A DNA stretch of 24,608 nucleotides from Ophiothrix spiculata (Eukaryota; Echinodermata; Ophiuroidea; Amphilepidida; Ophiotrichidae). The stretch lies in the NCBI GenBank assembly GCA_000969725.1, contig JXSR01S015758.1; one strand, written 5' to 3'. The number at the start of each line of letters is the position of its first letter. Within the stretch, counting starts at the first letter, position 1. The notes beneath the pieces are model-generated. The model saw nothing but the letters and a program-made list of their open reading frames with translations. It did no database searches and had not been told where the DNA came from. Of this stretch, positions 1 to 11,200 are shown one piece after another. A program made the translations under genes and the position numbers.

Positions 1-551
1 ATAAAATATAACATACAGAATGGGTAAAAACAAGGCATAAACATAAAGTAATGTACAAAATAGCTAAAACAATTTAAAACAATCAAACTTTACGATTGTA
101 TACAATATAAGATTTAAGAAGTGTATATGAATAAAAATATTGATATTGCACAAACTCAAACTCACCACTAACGCCTTTAACCTAAGTCATACACGCACCC
201 CTACACACATCTCGCCCCGAACACACCCCCACCCTACTTCACCCACACACAACCCAACTCCACAATCACAAGCACTCCAACGCACAATCATCGATTAGAT
301 CCATCCTCGTATCCGCCATGCATTATTGAAGTCCCAACCAGTTCACACATATAGCACCAAATTGAAATGTTGAAAGTTATAAAAGAAGTAATAATACAAA
401 TTTTTTGACAATTTAAAAAGTGACACTTTAGGAAAATATGGAACATAAAAGTCAATTAGTCAATAAAATTAAACACTGTAATATCAACAACAATTAAAAT
501 ATTATGGCACAAATGAAAAGACGACAATTTTCTGATATCTATATACGGTAC
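1..551. other. A+T-rich non-coding stretch, no gene seen
   Basis: No open frame or conserved motif recognised. Bases about 160-300 form a C/A-rich tract (many CAC and ACCC words) unlike the surrounding A+T-rich DNA. It could be the distal 3' UTR of the adjacent minus-strand LINE, or host intron. Confidence 0.4.
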
Positions 552-712
552 AAGGTAATAAAATCATATATCATATTTTTACATTCATTCAAAAAATTAA
601 AAACAATATTCTTAAAAGTCGCCAGATTGCAAGGGGATAAGATCATATATAATATTATGTACATTCATTTAAAAGGTTAAAAAAATCAAATGCTTAAAAG
701 TCGCCAGATTGC
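552..712 (-). repeat. Tandem repeat (two ~80-bp units) in the LINE 3' region
   Basis: Two diverged units, 552-630 and 631-712, each ending CTTAAAAGTCGCCAGATTGC. They lie just 3' of the RT stop on the minus strand. Short tandem repeats at the 3' end are common in LINE families, so these are read as part of the element's 3' UTR. Confidence 0.75.
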
Positions 713-1866
713 ACACATTTTAAACATTTTGTTCGATCGAGTTCCATATTTTGGCCCCTCTGTAGGTTAAACTGCGTCTCATATATTCAGTATTAGGCTT
801 GATCATAGCATTATTTCTTGTATTGTAATGACTGTTTTTCCTGATGAACCGTTTGCATAAATAATCTGGAGCTTGCTGATTCATAATTTTATACATAGTG
901 ACTGCTTCGTTAAAATAAAAAATTTCGTCAAGATTGTTCCATTTTAATTCATTTAAAGTACCTGTACTTGACCAGTATCTGTTTGTACATGTAATAATTT
1001 TAGCTGCTCTATTTTGTAATACCTGCAGTTTGTAATTAAGGGTCTTATTGCAGCTTCCCCATACGACATTACAGTAGTCAAAATGTGGAGCAATGATACA
1101 TTTGTAAAGCATAGACTGGTGATGTTTCGGGATATAGTAAGATGATTTCCTTAAAAAGTACAGACCGGTTAATACCTTTTTTCTAACATGTTCAATCTGA
1201 TTGTTCCACAATAAGTTTTCATCAATTTTAACGCCAAGATGCTTACAATGACTTACTCTTTGTATGAGTTTATCTTTAACATGTACATTAAAACTGATAT
1301 TGTTAAAATTGGCAAGTCCTTGAGGCGTACCTATTAACATAAAATATGTTTTGTCAATATTTAGACTTAACTTATTTTTAGACAACCATTTATCAATATT
1401 ATCGAGATCCATGTTAATATTATGTACAATATCATTTACATTACTTGACGAAAAATATATAGCAGTGTCATCTGCATACATGCTCACTTTCACATTTTTA
1501 ACAAATTTAGGAAGGTCGTTTATGTATAAAATGAATAATAAGGGAGCAAGTATGGAGCCTTGTGGAATGCCACAGACTCTCTTAAGCTCGTTTGATTTAG
1601 ACCCATTTATAATTGTTACATGGTATCTGTCATTAATATAACTTTTGAACCAATTTACAACATTATCATTTAATCCATATGCATATAGTTTATCAATAAG
1701 TTTATTGTGGTTAACAGTATCAAATGCTTTTTTTAAATCTAACATAACAAGATCAGTAAGTTAACAATTATCAATTGATGTAATCCAATCTTCCGTTATA
1801 TTTAAAAGTGCCGAACTTGTTGAAAAATTTGTACGGAACCCTGATTGGCTATCAATTACGTAACGA
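552..1866 (-). mobile_element. Non-LTR retrotransposon (LINE, Jockey/CR1-like) RT, 5'-truncated
   Basis: The minus strand encodes a reverse transcriptase: LDLKKAFDTVNH (motif A), CGIPQGSILAPLLF (motif B), MYADDTAIYF (catalytic YADD), then a thumb/connection region ending RRSLTYRGAKIWN. The frame 1745-720 is open. Upstream RT sequence (QSGFRTNFSTSSALL) continues to about 1863, past one in-frame stop near 1762. The 5' end breaks at about 1866 inside another repeat that resembles 3105-3225. No endonuclease domain is present, so the copy is dead. The 3' part has a two-unit tandem repeat (552-712). It lies antisense, upstream of the first EGF exon seen. Confidence 0.9.
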
Positions 1867-2000
1867 TTCGTCCGATTTTTATGATCTTGGTATCAACTGA
1901 GAGAGGAGACCCTACCCTATATAGTTTCAAACAATATAATGTCTTACGTGTAAATTTTAAAATCGGGGGTGGTAACCCCCCTCAGGAAGACGTGTTACAA
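1867..2000. repeat. Dispersed repeat fragment, related to 3105-3225
   Basis: Shares AATTACGTAACG, CGATTTTTATGATCTTGGTAT, and later TCTTACGTGTA and ATCGGGGG words with 3105-3225 (CGATTTTCATGATCTTGGTAT, ACATACGTGTA, ACAGGGGG). It abuts the truncated 5' end of the LINE. It is likely part of a non-autonomous DNA element. Confidence 0.55.
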
Positions 2001-2105
2001 AAAAAAGCTCAATAATTATACGAGAGCTACGTTAGTATGACAATAACCGTAATTTTTAACGGGTTTATTTCTCTTTTTAACTACATATCTTTGTTCTCTC
2101 TGCAG

Positions 2106-2201
2106 CTATTTGCTCTTCCACTTGTGTAAACGGTGGGACCTGTAGCAGACCCAACACATGTACCTGTGCAAATGGTTATACAGACCGTCAATGTCAAACA
2201 C
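2106..2201 (+). CDS. Exon: EGF-like domain 1
   Basis: A 96-bp exon, phase 1 at both ends, preceded by a pyrimidine-rich tract ending in TCTGCAG and followed by CGTAAGT. It encodes 32 residues with six cysteines in the classical EGF order (ICSSTC, NGGTC, NTCTC, final QC), so three disulfides are expected. EGF domains here probably serve extracellular protein contact. The phase-1 start requires at least one upstream exon, which is outside the window or hidden before the LINE. It is followed by two close copies of the same exon. Confidence 0.9.
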
Positions 2202-5200
2202 GTAAGTCTTGGAGAAATTATTATTATTTCTCTTTTTTGTCTCTCTTTTTTTCTTTTCTTTTCTTTCCTCCTCCTCCTCCTCCTTCTTTTTTTTTTTTGG
2301 GGGGGGGGAGGGGAATTGTTGCTGTAATAAATAGTTACATGGACAGGCAACACACAGGTTTTGGGATTGCTGGGATATATTTCTATTTGTAAAAGCAACT
2401 GGGATTTAAAAGCTGTGTTGATTAAATGGTTGATAGCTCATATTATATACCTCATATAGATGCCTGTCCTCTGATTAGCTAAGAGTGAGGGCTTGGATTT
2501 AATAAGGCCCTATAAATTTACTATGCCGGGCCATATTTTCTACTAGACCCACTTAATATATTTTGCGGCATGTAACTCGAGCTTCACGCGCGCGACTTCA
2601 AGCATTCATCGTCAAACACGCGCTGCGTAAGTGCTTATCTTCTTCAAAACTGTTGGGACACTTTAGTCATATTAAGCACCCTCCCCGCTCTCCTTAACCC
2701 TCATCTTCCTTAGGGGGTGGTTACCACCCCTCCTTCTAACAGATAATTGCCGATTGCACCAAAACACAAAATAAATCCACTCCCTAAGCATTTAGGTAAT
2801 TGTTTTTACATCCTTTGCGGTCATTTTGATAACAAAATCGGGGGTACCACCTAAGGTGGGGTTATGGTAGGCTGTCAAAGTCCTCGGGTAGGGGGGCGGG
2901 TTGACACCTCGAAAAAAATTTAATAGCCATTTTGAAAAATATCTGCATGATTTGGACTTGAAACTTGCACGACATGTTAGAATTGTCAATTTCTTTATTT
3001 ATTTGCAAAACAACCGTTGAAAATTGGACATTTAGAACTTTTATAACGATTTTTAGCCATTTTTGCCCAAAGTCGATTTTTTCAGTCCGGAAATACTTTG
3101 TGACGTCATAATTACGTAACGCCTCGATCGATTTTCATGATCTTGGTATACCAATCAATGTAACTTTAAGGGTACCAATTTCAAAATCACAGGGGGTTCA
3201 GTATTTTAGACATACGTGTACACAACATTGATTTAGGGGGGCAGGAGGAGGGGGATTTGAAAAGGTTTTGTAAACTCTAACAACTTAAGTTTTCTATAAG
3301 ATCACACAAGCAATTTTACATAGATTTCCAACTTTTTTATTGTTAATGAGTGCATAGCATTAATGTCCCAACGAGTTTTGCAGAAGATTGTAGTGAAAAG
3401 CATTGAAAGGAAAACCATATCGTAAATTTTCATCAGGCGTTTTCAAGTGCTAAAATGTTTCTTTTAACCAACCAGATTACAAACATCTAAATATTCGGTA
3501 TATGAAACGAATATTGACTGCCTTTTAATAATCATTATTTCCCCTCGATGATCTCAAAACCATGAATATGCCCTCAGCTTCTTTTTTGGCATATTCATGG
3601 TTTTGAAGAGTACCTCGAGAAAATAATCTCAACCATGCCCCTCAAAGCAGTCTCTATTTCCTATTTGAACTAATTAATTCAAAGTAAAGTTTTAGAATGA
3701 ACACGTTGTTAAATTTAGGTTCTAATTATAATTTGTGTTCTCCAAGTATTTCAATGTTTAACTATGTTTCTCTATTATAACCGCAGCTATCTGCTCTCCT
3801 ATTTGTCAAAACGACGGAACCTGCACAAACCCCAATATTTGTAGTTGTTCAAGTGGTTATACGGGCAGTCTTTGTCAAACCGGTAAGATTTAACATTGAT
3901 TACATTTGGAAATTTAAGTGAATATTCCTTCCTAGAAACGAACGAAAAAACGAAAGCAAACAATGTCTTTTTTGTTTGTTTGTGTTTGTTTATTTGTTTG
4001 TGTTTATTTTATTTATTTGTTTGTCTGTTTGTTTTGTTGTTGTTCGGTAATTTGAACACTTGTTTGTTTAATTGTTGATTCATTTATTATTTGCATTTCT
4101 GTGGAGGCCTAGTTATTTCTAGTTAACATGGTTAAAGTCAACCTATACGATATTATTTGATTTTATCTTTTCATTAGCCATTTGTTCTGTAACTTGCCAA
4201 AACGGTGGAACCTGCACTAGACCCGACATGTGTAGCTGTTTAAAAGGTCATATGGGCGATCAATGTCAAACAGGTAGGGTTTTCCTTGGTTCTTTTGGTT
4301 TCATTTTCAAATCATACCAATAAATGCTTCACAGTTTGTTTGTTTTAATGGTCCCAAAATGTGCATGTGAAACCAAATTTAAATGTGAGTATGATATAGA
4401 CAAATAAACTAGTTTCTTAGAATCGGTTAAGCAATAGTGGGATTAACTAGACGTATTATCCCAGTTCAAGAGTGTGCATGTATGAAACTTTCAGTATTAA
4501 GTAGGGTAACAATCGGATTGGTATGACTTCGATAATGGCTATGAGAAATAATTGTTCATATGGCCCATTTCTGAAGTTTAACCAGTTTATCTAAGTATGT
4601 TTTACACCTTTTTTCCCCCAAATTAGTATATTGTAGTTTAAATTAGGCAAAACAAGAGTACAATAAAGGGTATGTATGATGCGTTTGTAGATGAAGTGTT
4701 TAAGTTTGTTCATGACACCAATTGTATTGTTTTGGACACGCAATCAATGTGGTGTTTCCATGTTAAACATTTATCAATAATAACACCTAAGAATTGAGTG
4801 TTCTTCACCCGTTCCAAATCGGTATAATCTAAGAAAACACTGAAATTTGGTTCTCTGTTTGATACCATATGTAGAGTACCTAAGATCATGTTTGTTTTAC
4901 TAGCATTTAGAGATAATTTGTTTGCTTTGAACCAGTTGCTTACTTCGTTAAGTTCATAATTTATTAGACTGATTTCTTGTTCAATTTTTGTATGTGAATA
5001 GAGAATAGTGGTCATCAGCAAAAATAATAATTTCAAGTATATTTGATGTTTTGATAGTGCCATTCACATATTAAATAAATAGTCATGGACCCAAAATCGA
5101 GCCCTGGGGAACACCACATACAATGTCTTTTTCTGCTGATACAATAGAGTTAAATGACACTTTCCTGTTGCTTAGGTAGCTTTTAAACCATTGTACTACA

Positions 5201-8200
5201 ATTCCATGAAATCCATAATACTCCAATTTGTGTACAAGAATGTCACGGTCAATAGTATCATTCTTATTAATTACACCTTTTTATTACAAAATTTTCTTTA
5301 TGTGGATTATATTTATCAACTACCTTTAAAATATCTTTTTCAATACAGGTATTGCCTCTACTAGGCTAAAAATTTATAAAAAGGTAAACCTTATTTTATT
5401 TAACATCGACAGCAATTGTGACAGCACATTTTGTACCTGACAAATACGTGGCTGTAGTGGAGGTCGCCAATCCAAGAAAATGTACATGTAAAAACAGTCA
5501 TTGTAATGCTTGAAGCATTTTTTGTTCATGACACCATTTTTTCCTCTCTTAATTGTTTGCAAATGAACGTGGCAAAGAAGTTTGCAAGCGAGTTTGCAAG
5601 TGCAAGGATCGATGTAACAAGGACTAAACAGTCATCAAATATATATTTTGAGCGTGTTTCTAATGACTTAATGGGGTGGCATAACTAGACTTCCTCACCA
5701 ATGTGGGAACTTTTCACCCACTAAAATAGGGTTTATTAGATTATCTAGGCCAAATACATGTATATGTGAAGTTCTTATTTAAGTCCAAAAACCAAGTATA
5801 GAATTTCTCCTTGAGTGACAAAAATCAAATCATATCACATTTCCAGATGGTCATTTCTATACAGAACTTCTCATTGAAGACAGGAAGTCTAGTAACGTCA
5901 GGTCCAACAAGTGACAACACCCAAAACGTGACAAACAAAGCCTTTTTTAATAATTTTACTGCGCGGCAGAGATCAAATAGGCAATCAAGGTATTATGTAG
6001 TAGCTATTGCCCGAGCCACTCATCGCCCGACCAAGGTTGCCTATAATTCCTCTGCACCTTTTGTTGTCCAGATGACTAATTTTACCGCCATAAAACCTCA
6101 ATGTCTGTTCTTCTGGTGTTCATACTGTATAGCTGACAGTGATCAACATTGTGACTTTCTCTCATTTTACTGCCACAGTGTTTTGCTTGGAAATTGATAA
6201 CACGGGAAATGGTGGATTCTCATGGCCATTAACATTCGTGAATGAAACGGCACGTACCAGAGAAAGATGTAATGTTACTACACTCCATCGTAAGTACATT
6301 TACATACTAGTACTTATTGGATATTACGTCAAAACATGGGACATACGAAAAAAAAGTACAGAAAATCTCTCTATTTATTTATTTCATCTTGTTTAATCCT
6401 ATACTACCATAACCACACAGTATTTCCAGAACAAAACAGTAAACTAACTAAACGAAAGGAGATGTTATGGATATGTTCATAAGTTGACAGTCGAAAAACG
6501 ACGATTTTGGCGATTTTTGGTGATTTTCGCGTTTTTCGACGCGACGTCACTTATGACGTCACTGTGACGTCATACAAGGCCCGATTTCAATGTTTTTGGT
6601 ACCAATGGACTCGTGAGGCTCATAGCTATCCACCAGTACCCTACACTTGATGTTTCGGTTTTCGAGATAGGAAGGGGGGGGCGGAATCCGCCCCCCCCCC
6701 CGGCTGTGAGATGGGTCGAAAAAGCCCGGCTCTTTGAGGGTTAAATTTCATCTGTAGGAGAGTGATCACTTTTCCTGTAATTTTTGTCACCACGTTACAA
6801 AAAAAATCAGCATATCATGAATATCAAGTTCATAAAAAAAAGACAAAACATGAAAAAATTGCAATTTTAATTATTTAAGGTGACCCCTTCCCTAAATCAA
6901 TATATTTAGATCTTTTCTTGGGTCATATGCCGTAAGCATGATAAATTGGGTTACCTTTTGGTAACACACAGAAAAAAGGGCAAAACCGTAAGTTCGCTTA
7001 TTCAGGGTAATCAAGCTTAAAAATAATAATGATCCAGATTACCCCTAAAACACTTTTACTATTTTTTTCATGTCACATGTCAAACAACATAATGGGGTGT
7101 CCTAGTGCCAAGGTCATATGGACATTCATGACACAAAACTCTAGATAAATGGTGTCTTCTGACCATACTTAATGACGCCATAAATCTGTTATGTGTTGAC
7201 AGTAATGTTTTTGGCACTTTTTCGATTTTTGGCAAAAATTGCCACATTTTTAAAAAATTGTTATAAAAATTCTAAATGTCGGAATTTCGTCGGGTTTTTT
7301 GCTAATAAATGAGGAAACGACAATTCTAACATGCCCTGTAAGCTTCAAGTCCATACCATGCAGATATTGTTCAAAGTTTAATTTTTTCAAGATTTACATT
7401 TTTTCGAGGTGGCTGCTACCACTCCTACCCCCTACCCTCGGAATTTGACTGACTACCATAACCCCACCTTAAGTAATACTCCCCGATTTTTTTCGTCCGC
7501 AAAGGATGAAGAACAATTGCCTAAATACTCAGGGTCGCTTTATTTTGCGTTTTTGTGCAATCGGCGATAGGGGGAGCGGCAGGAAGACGAGGGTTAATTG
7601 TAAACTTAATGCTTTAATAGCTGAACTGATTAACTTATCATTTATATTTTCATTTGGTGGGTAAAGGAGGACAAATAATAGCCTCACGAAAATGTGCACA
7701 AGGTAAAGGAAACATTGGCGGAATATGGGACGCACCAGATTTGACTGACTGTGGGGAATTTGATGAATTCGATTTACATGATCTGAAAAATACAGCTATC
7801 GGTGAGGGAAATGTTGTTGAGGTTGTCATGGCACTGGAAGAAGTTACCAAACAAATGATTGGGAAAGATGTCATTGTAGATGATATTAGCAACATAGCTG
7901 GAGTCATTGTTGAAATAGTGAGCGTAGAATCGAGTGATCCGCAGGTATGTCGATTTATTATTATACCGTTCAAAATTTGTAAATTTGAGGCATAAGCACA
8001 TATCGTTCAGGTTTTGTCATCTCAGAATGTAATATTTATATTATCTCCATTATGCCACGCTACGTTAAAAGGAACAACAAGCCACTTTCGTAATTGAATG
8101 AAGCAAAATTATCATAGTTTAGATAGCATTCTCGGTAATAAGGAGTGATATTCCTTTCAGATTATTTCTTCAATGGTTGGAGTAAGCAGTAATATTGTAA

Positions 8201-11200
8201 ATATGGCATCATCTGATTCAAGCATTCGGGAATCATCTGGGAAAGAACTTCTCAAAATACTCCAGGCGTTAGAAACTCAACTAACAAGAATCGATGGACT
8301 TGAACACAATATAACATCAGATTCTGAAGGTAATATTGCCTTCGCGACTGGGGCTGTGGAAACAATACAGGCTTCTACGCTTGGATATCAATTTTCTGTA
8401 CAACAGAACGATGATGGTGGCTCACTTAGACCTCAAGATATTATCTTTGGATATCCAAACCGAACAGACATCCCAAATTCATCTCGGACTCGTTCATGTG
8501 TTTCTTTGCCACCTTCACTTTTCCATTTATTCGGAAACAATGGTAAGGGAATGTTTTATTATTTCCTTGTCATTATGAACTTTTAATTATTCCATACAGA
8601 GTATAATACAATTTATTTACATGATGTTTTAATTGTATAGGAATTTTAATAGTGACATTAACATCTGAAAATGTAAACCTAGTATTTGATTGTGGGTTTT
8701 TTTTTCGATTTTTTTTTTTTTAAAGAGACCTGTTTGTTTGTTTGTTTTGTTTTTTGAAGAGGCATATTTTGCCAGTTATAAAGCAGCAACGTGGTATGTT
8801 AAGAACAACTTAAATTTATATATTTGATTTTTTGGACAGATGAGATCGCGATTGGGTTTCTAGTTTACAACAGTGATTCAATGTTTCCTGCTGATCTGGG
8901 AAATCGTATGGTGTCAAGTGATATAATATCCATCAATGTCGACGGATTACCCGAGATGCACATCTTACCCGACCCTGTCCAAATACAGTTCCAGGTATAT
9001 ATGATGCTTTAATCTCTCTTGAGTGATGCCTTCTCTTTTTTTCTTAGGTTATTCAAAAATTTTGTCACGTTGTGTGTAGCTCGCTTAGAAATTTTCAGAT
9101 GATCACTTTGACAGGGGTGTCGGAACCGTGTGGGCCATATGGGCTTTAGCCGCACCACTTTGCGTTTTATATAGTCCTAGCAATAATAACCACAGAGTAG
9201 TACTGTACAATTTTCTTTTTAGTGACTATTGTCTTCTGAGACTTAGTTGTTTCTTTATTAATGTTATTTTTGGCAACTAAGGGGTCTTCATGCCGCACCA
9301 CTTTTATTTTCCTTCTGACACCCCTGCACTTTAGTGATCAATATTAGGTACAACTAATGCAGTCATAGGTACACTGGGTTTCTTCAATTGTCTTGTGTTT
9401 TCATTGACAAGTTTATGACAAATTTGTTCGAAATTTGTATTGCACAATAGAACAGAAAACCCCTGTTTTTTGTTGATGACTCCTAGATTTTTATCCAAAA
9501 AGGTAGCTGTTCGATCGATACATATGGTATCAATAATTGATAAGGGTTGCAAACTATGTTTTATCGCAACAGGCTCCAGGACACCATCCGACCTGCGTTT
9601 TCTGGGAGTATAAAACAAGCAGCTGGTCTGAGGAAGGATGTGTCAATGCGGGGACAACAGACAGCGGCCAAGTTATTTGTAATTGCACACATCTAACAAA
9701 CTTTGCTGTTATTGTGGTAAGCAAGAGGAATTCCCTATTCTATTATGAATGCACATTACTCGTTGCTTTGGACACTTTGAACCACACAGTTCGATCACAA
9801 AAGTACATTCATTCATTCATTCATTCATTCATTCATTCATTCAAAAAAAAAAAAAACACTTCACTTTTAAAAAAGTAATTGTTGAAACAGAAAAGACATA
9901 ATTAGTAGAATAATGCATAACTTAATGTTTATTTGATAACCAGTTTGAGTTTAATAATGCAATTTTACTGATGAAATTAAATTTCAGATGTAGAATATTA
10001 CCCTTAAAATGCATAGCATTTTCAATTTTAGGCACCAATGGACAATGTGAAACCTACTCTTACCAATGGTCCACTTGATATAGTCACCGCAACAGATTCT
10101 GGTCTATCAACAACCCGTGTTACATGGATCTCACCAATAGCAACTGATGATTCTGGATCTGTCACCCTGGAATCAAATTTTTACCCAGGTGACTCGTTCC
10201 CTATTGGTCAGTCTGAAGTGATATACACAGCTACTGATCCGTCTGGAAACCAAGTCATATATTCATTTTACATCTCTGTCACAGGTATGTACTAGATCAA
10301 TATATATCAACGTATACAATTGTTTTGATTGCACAGCACTAATTGGTATTTCTATTGTTTTACATGCAAATATTGTTTCTTTTTTACCCCAAAATGTAAC
10401 ATTTATGGTGTGACAATGCAATAAAACCATTGATTTTCTGAAAAACAATGAGATTTACTATCATTTCACAAGCATTTGAAGTGGGGTTCAGCAGCTCAAT
10501 TTTTCCCTACACAACCCTACATTTTTAACATGTTAAACGGCAGCTCGTGTTCTGGGTGATTTCTAGACCATTTTTGCGTCTCTCAATTTAGAGGAAAAAT
10601 GACCAAATATAAGCTTATATTGGAGAAAAACTGAGATTTTTGCATCAATATTTGTTGACAGACATCCAAAGTAAATATCTAGAACAAAACTAAGCCACTC
10701 AACCCACATTTCAACTACTTTTGAGACACTTTAGTGCAACCGGTTGGTCGTATAATGGCGGCCCGCATGTGCCATAGGGTGGTGCGGGGTAGATCAATTA
10801 GTGCTGTGGAATCTTAAACAGCTATTATACTAAGACTATGGTCATATTACTTCGTACAAACTGTTGCGAACAGTGTTAAGTCCGTCTAAGAGGACCAGGC
10901 GTGTAGCGAGCGAAACGAGAAGCGAGGGCGTCGCTCGCTACCCGTGGACCTTCTAGACGGACTAAACACTGTTTGTAACTATTCGTAAGAAGAATTGTGA
11001 CCATAGTCTAATATGCACTGAAAATAAACACTGTCTTTATTCAGAAACTTTGTTATTATGTTCTTGATATCTATGGGAGCTACAAAAGATATTGTAACAC
11101 ACGAGAAATTTCACTCTTTTTATTCTAAAAGTTTATCCAACACAAATGCATGTAGTGAGCAGCTTTGGTATAATTGTTGATTATGTATATAGATGTTTTA

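Noticed and set aside
552-712. Two spaced ~80-bp repeats as a CRISPR-like array
   Set aside because: Only two units without regular unique spacers, in an animal genome, at the 3' end of a LINE.
1351-1641. Plus-strand open frame inside the LINE
   Set aside because: Antisense shadow of the reverse transcriptase; no protein features of its own.
5374-5688. Short open frames on both strands after the second LINE
   Set aside because: No domain or splice evidence, and a Cys/Lys-rich alternative frame is not sustained.
7529-8001. Minus-strand open frames opposite the HRM1/GAIN1 exon
   Set aside because: Shadows of the plus-strand exon, which has domain matches and phased splice sites.
2106-9716. 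EGF-HRM1-GAIN1-GPS1 as a separate upstream gene truncated before its 7TM
   Set aside because: No 7TM remnant, stop or poly-A signal was seen between GPS1 and HYR1, and the next exon joins in phase. Kept as an alternative until transcripts are seen.
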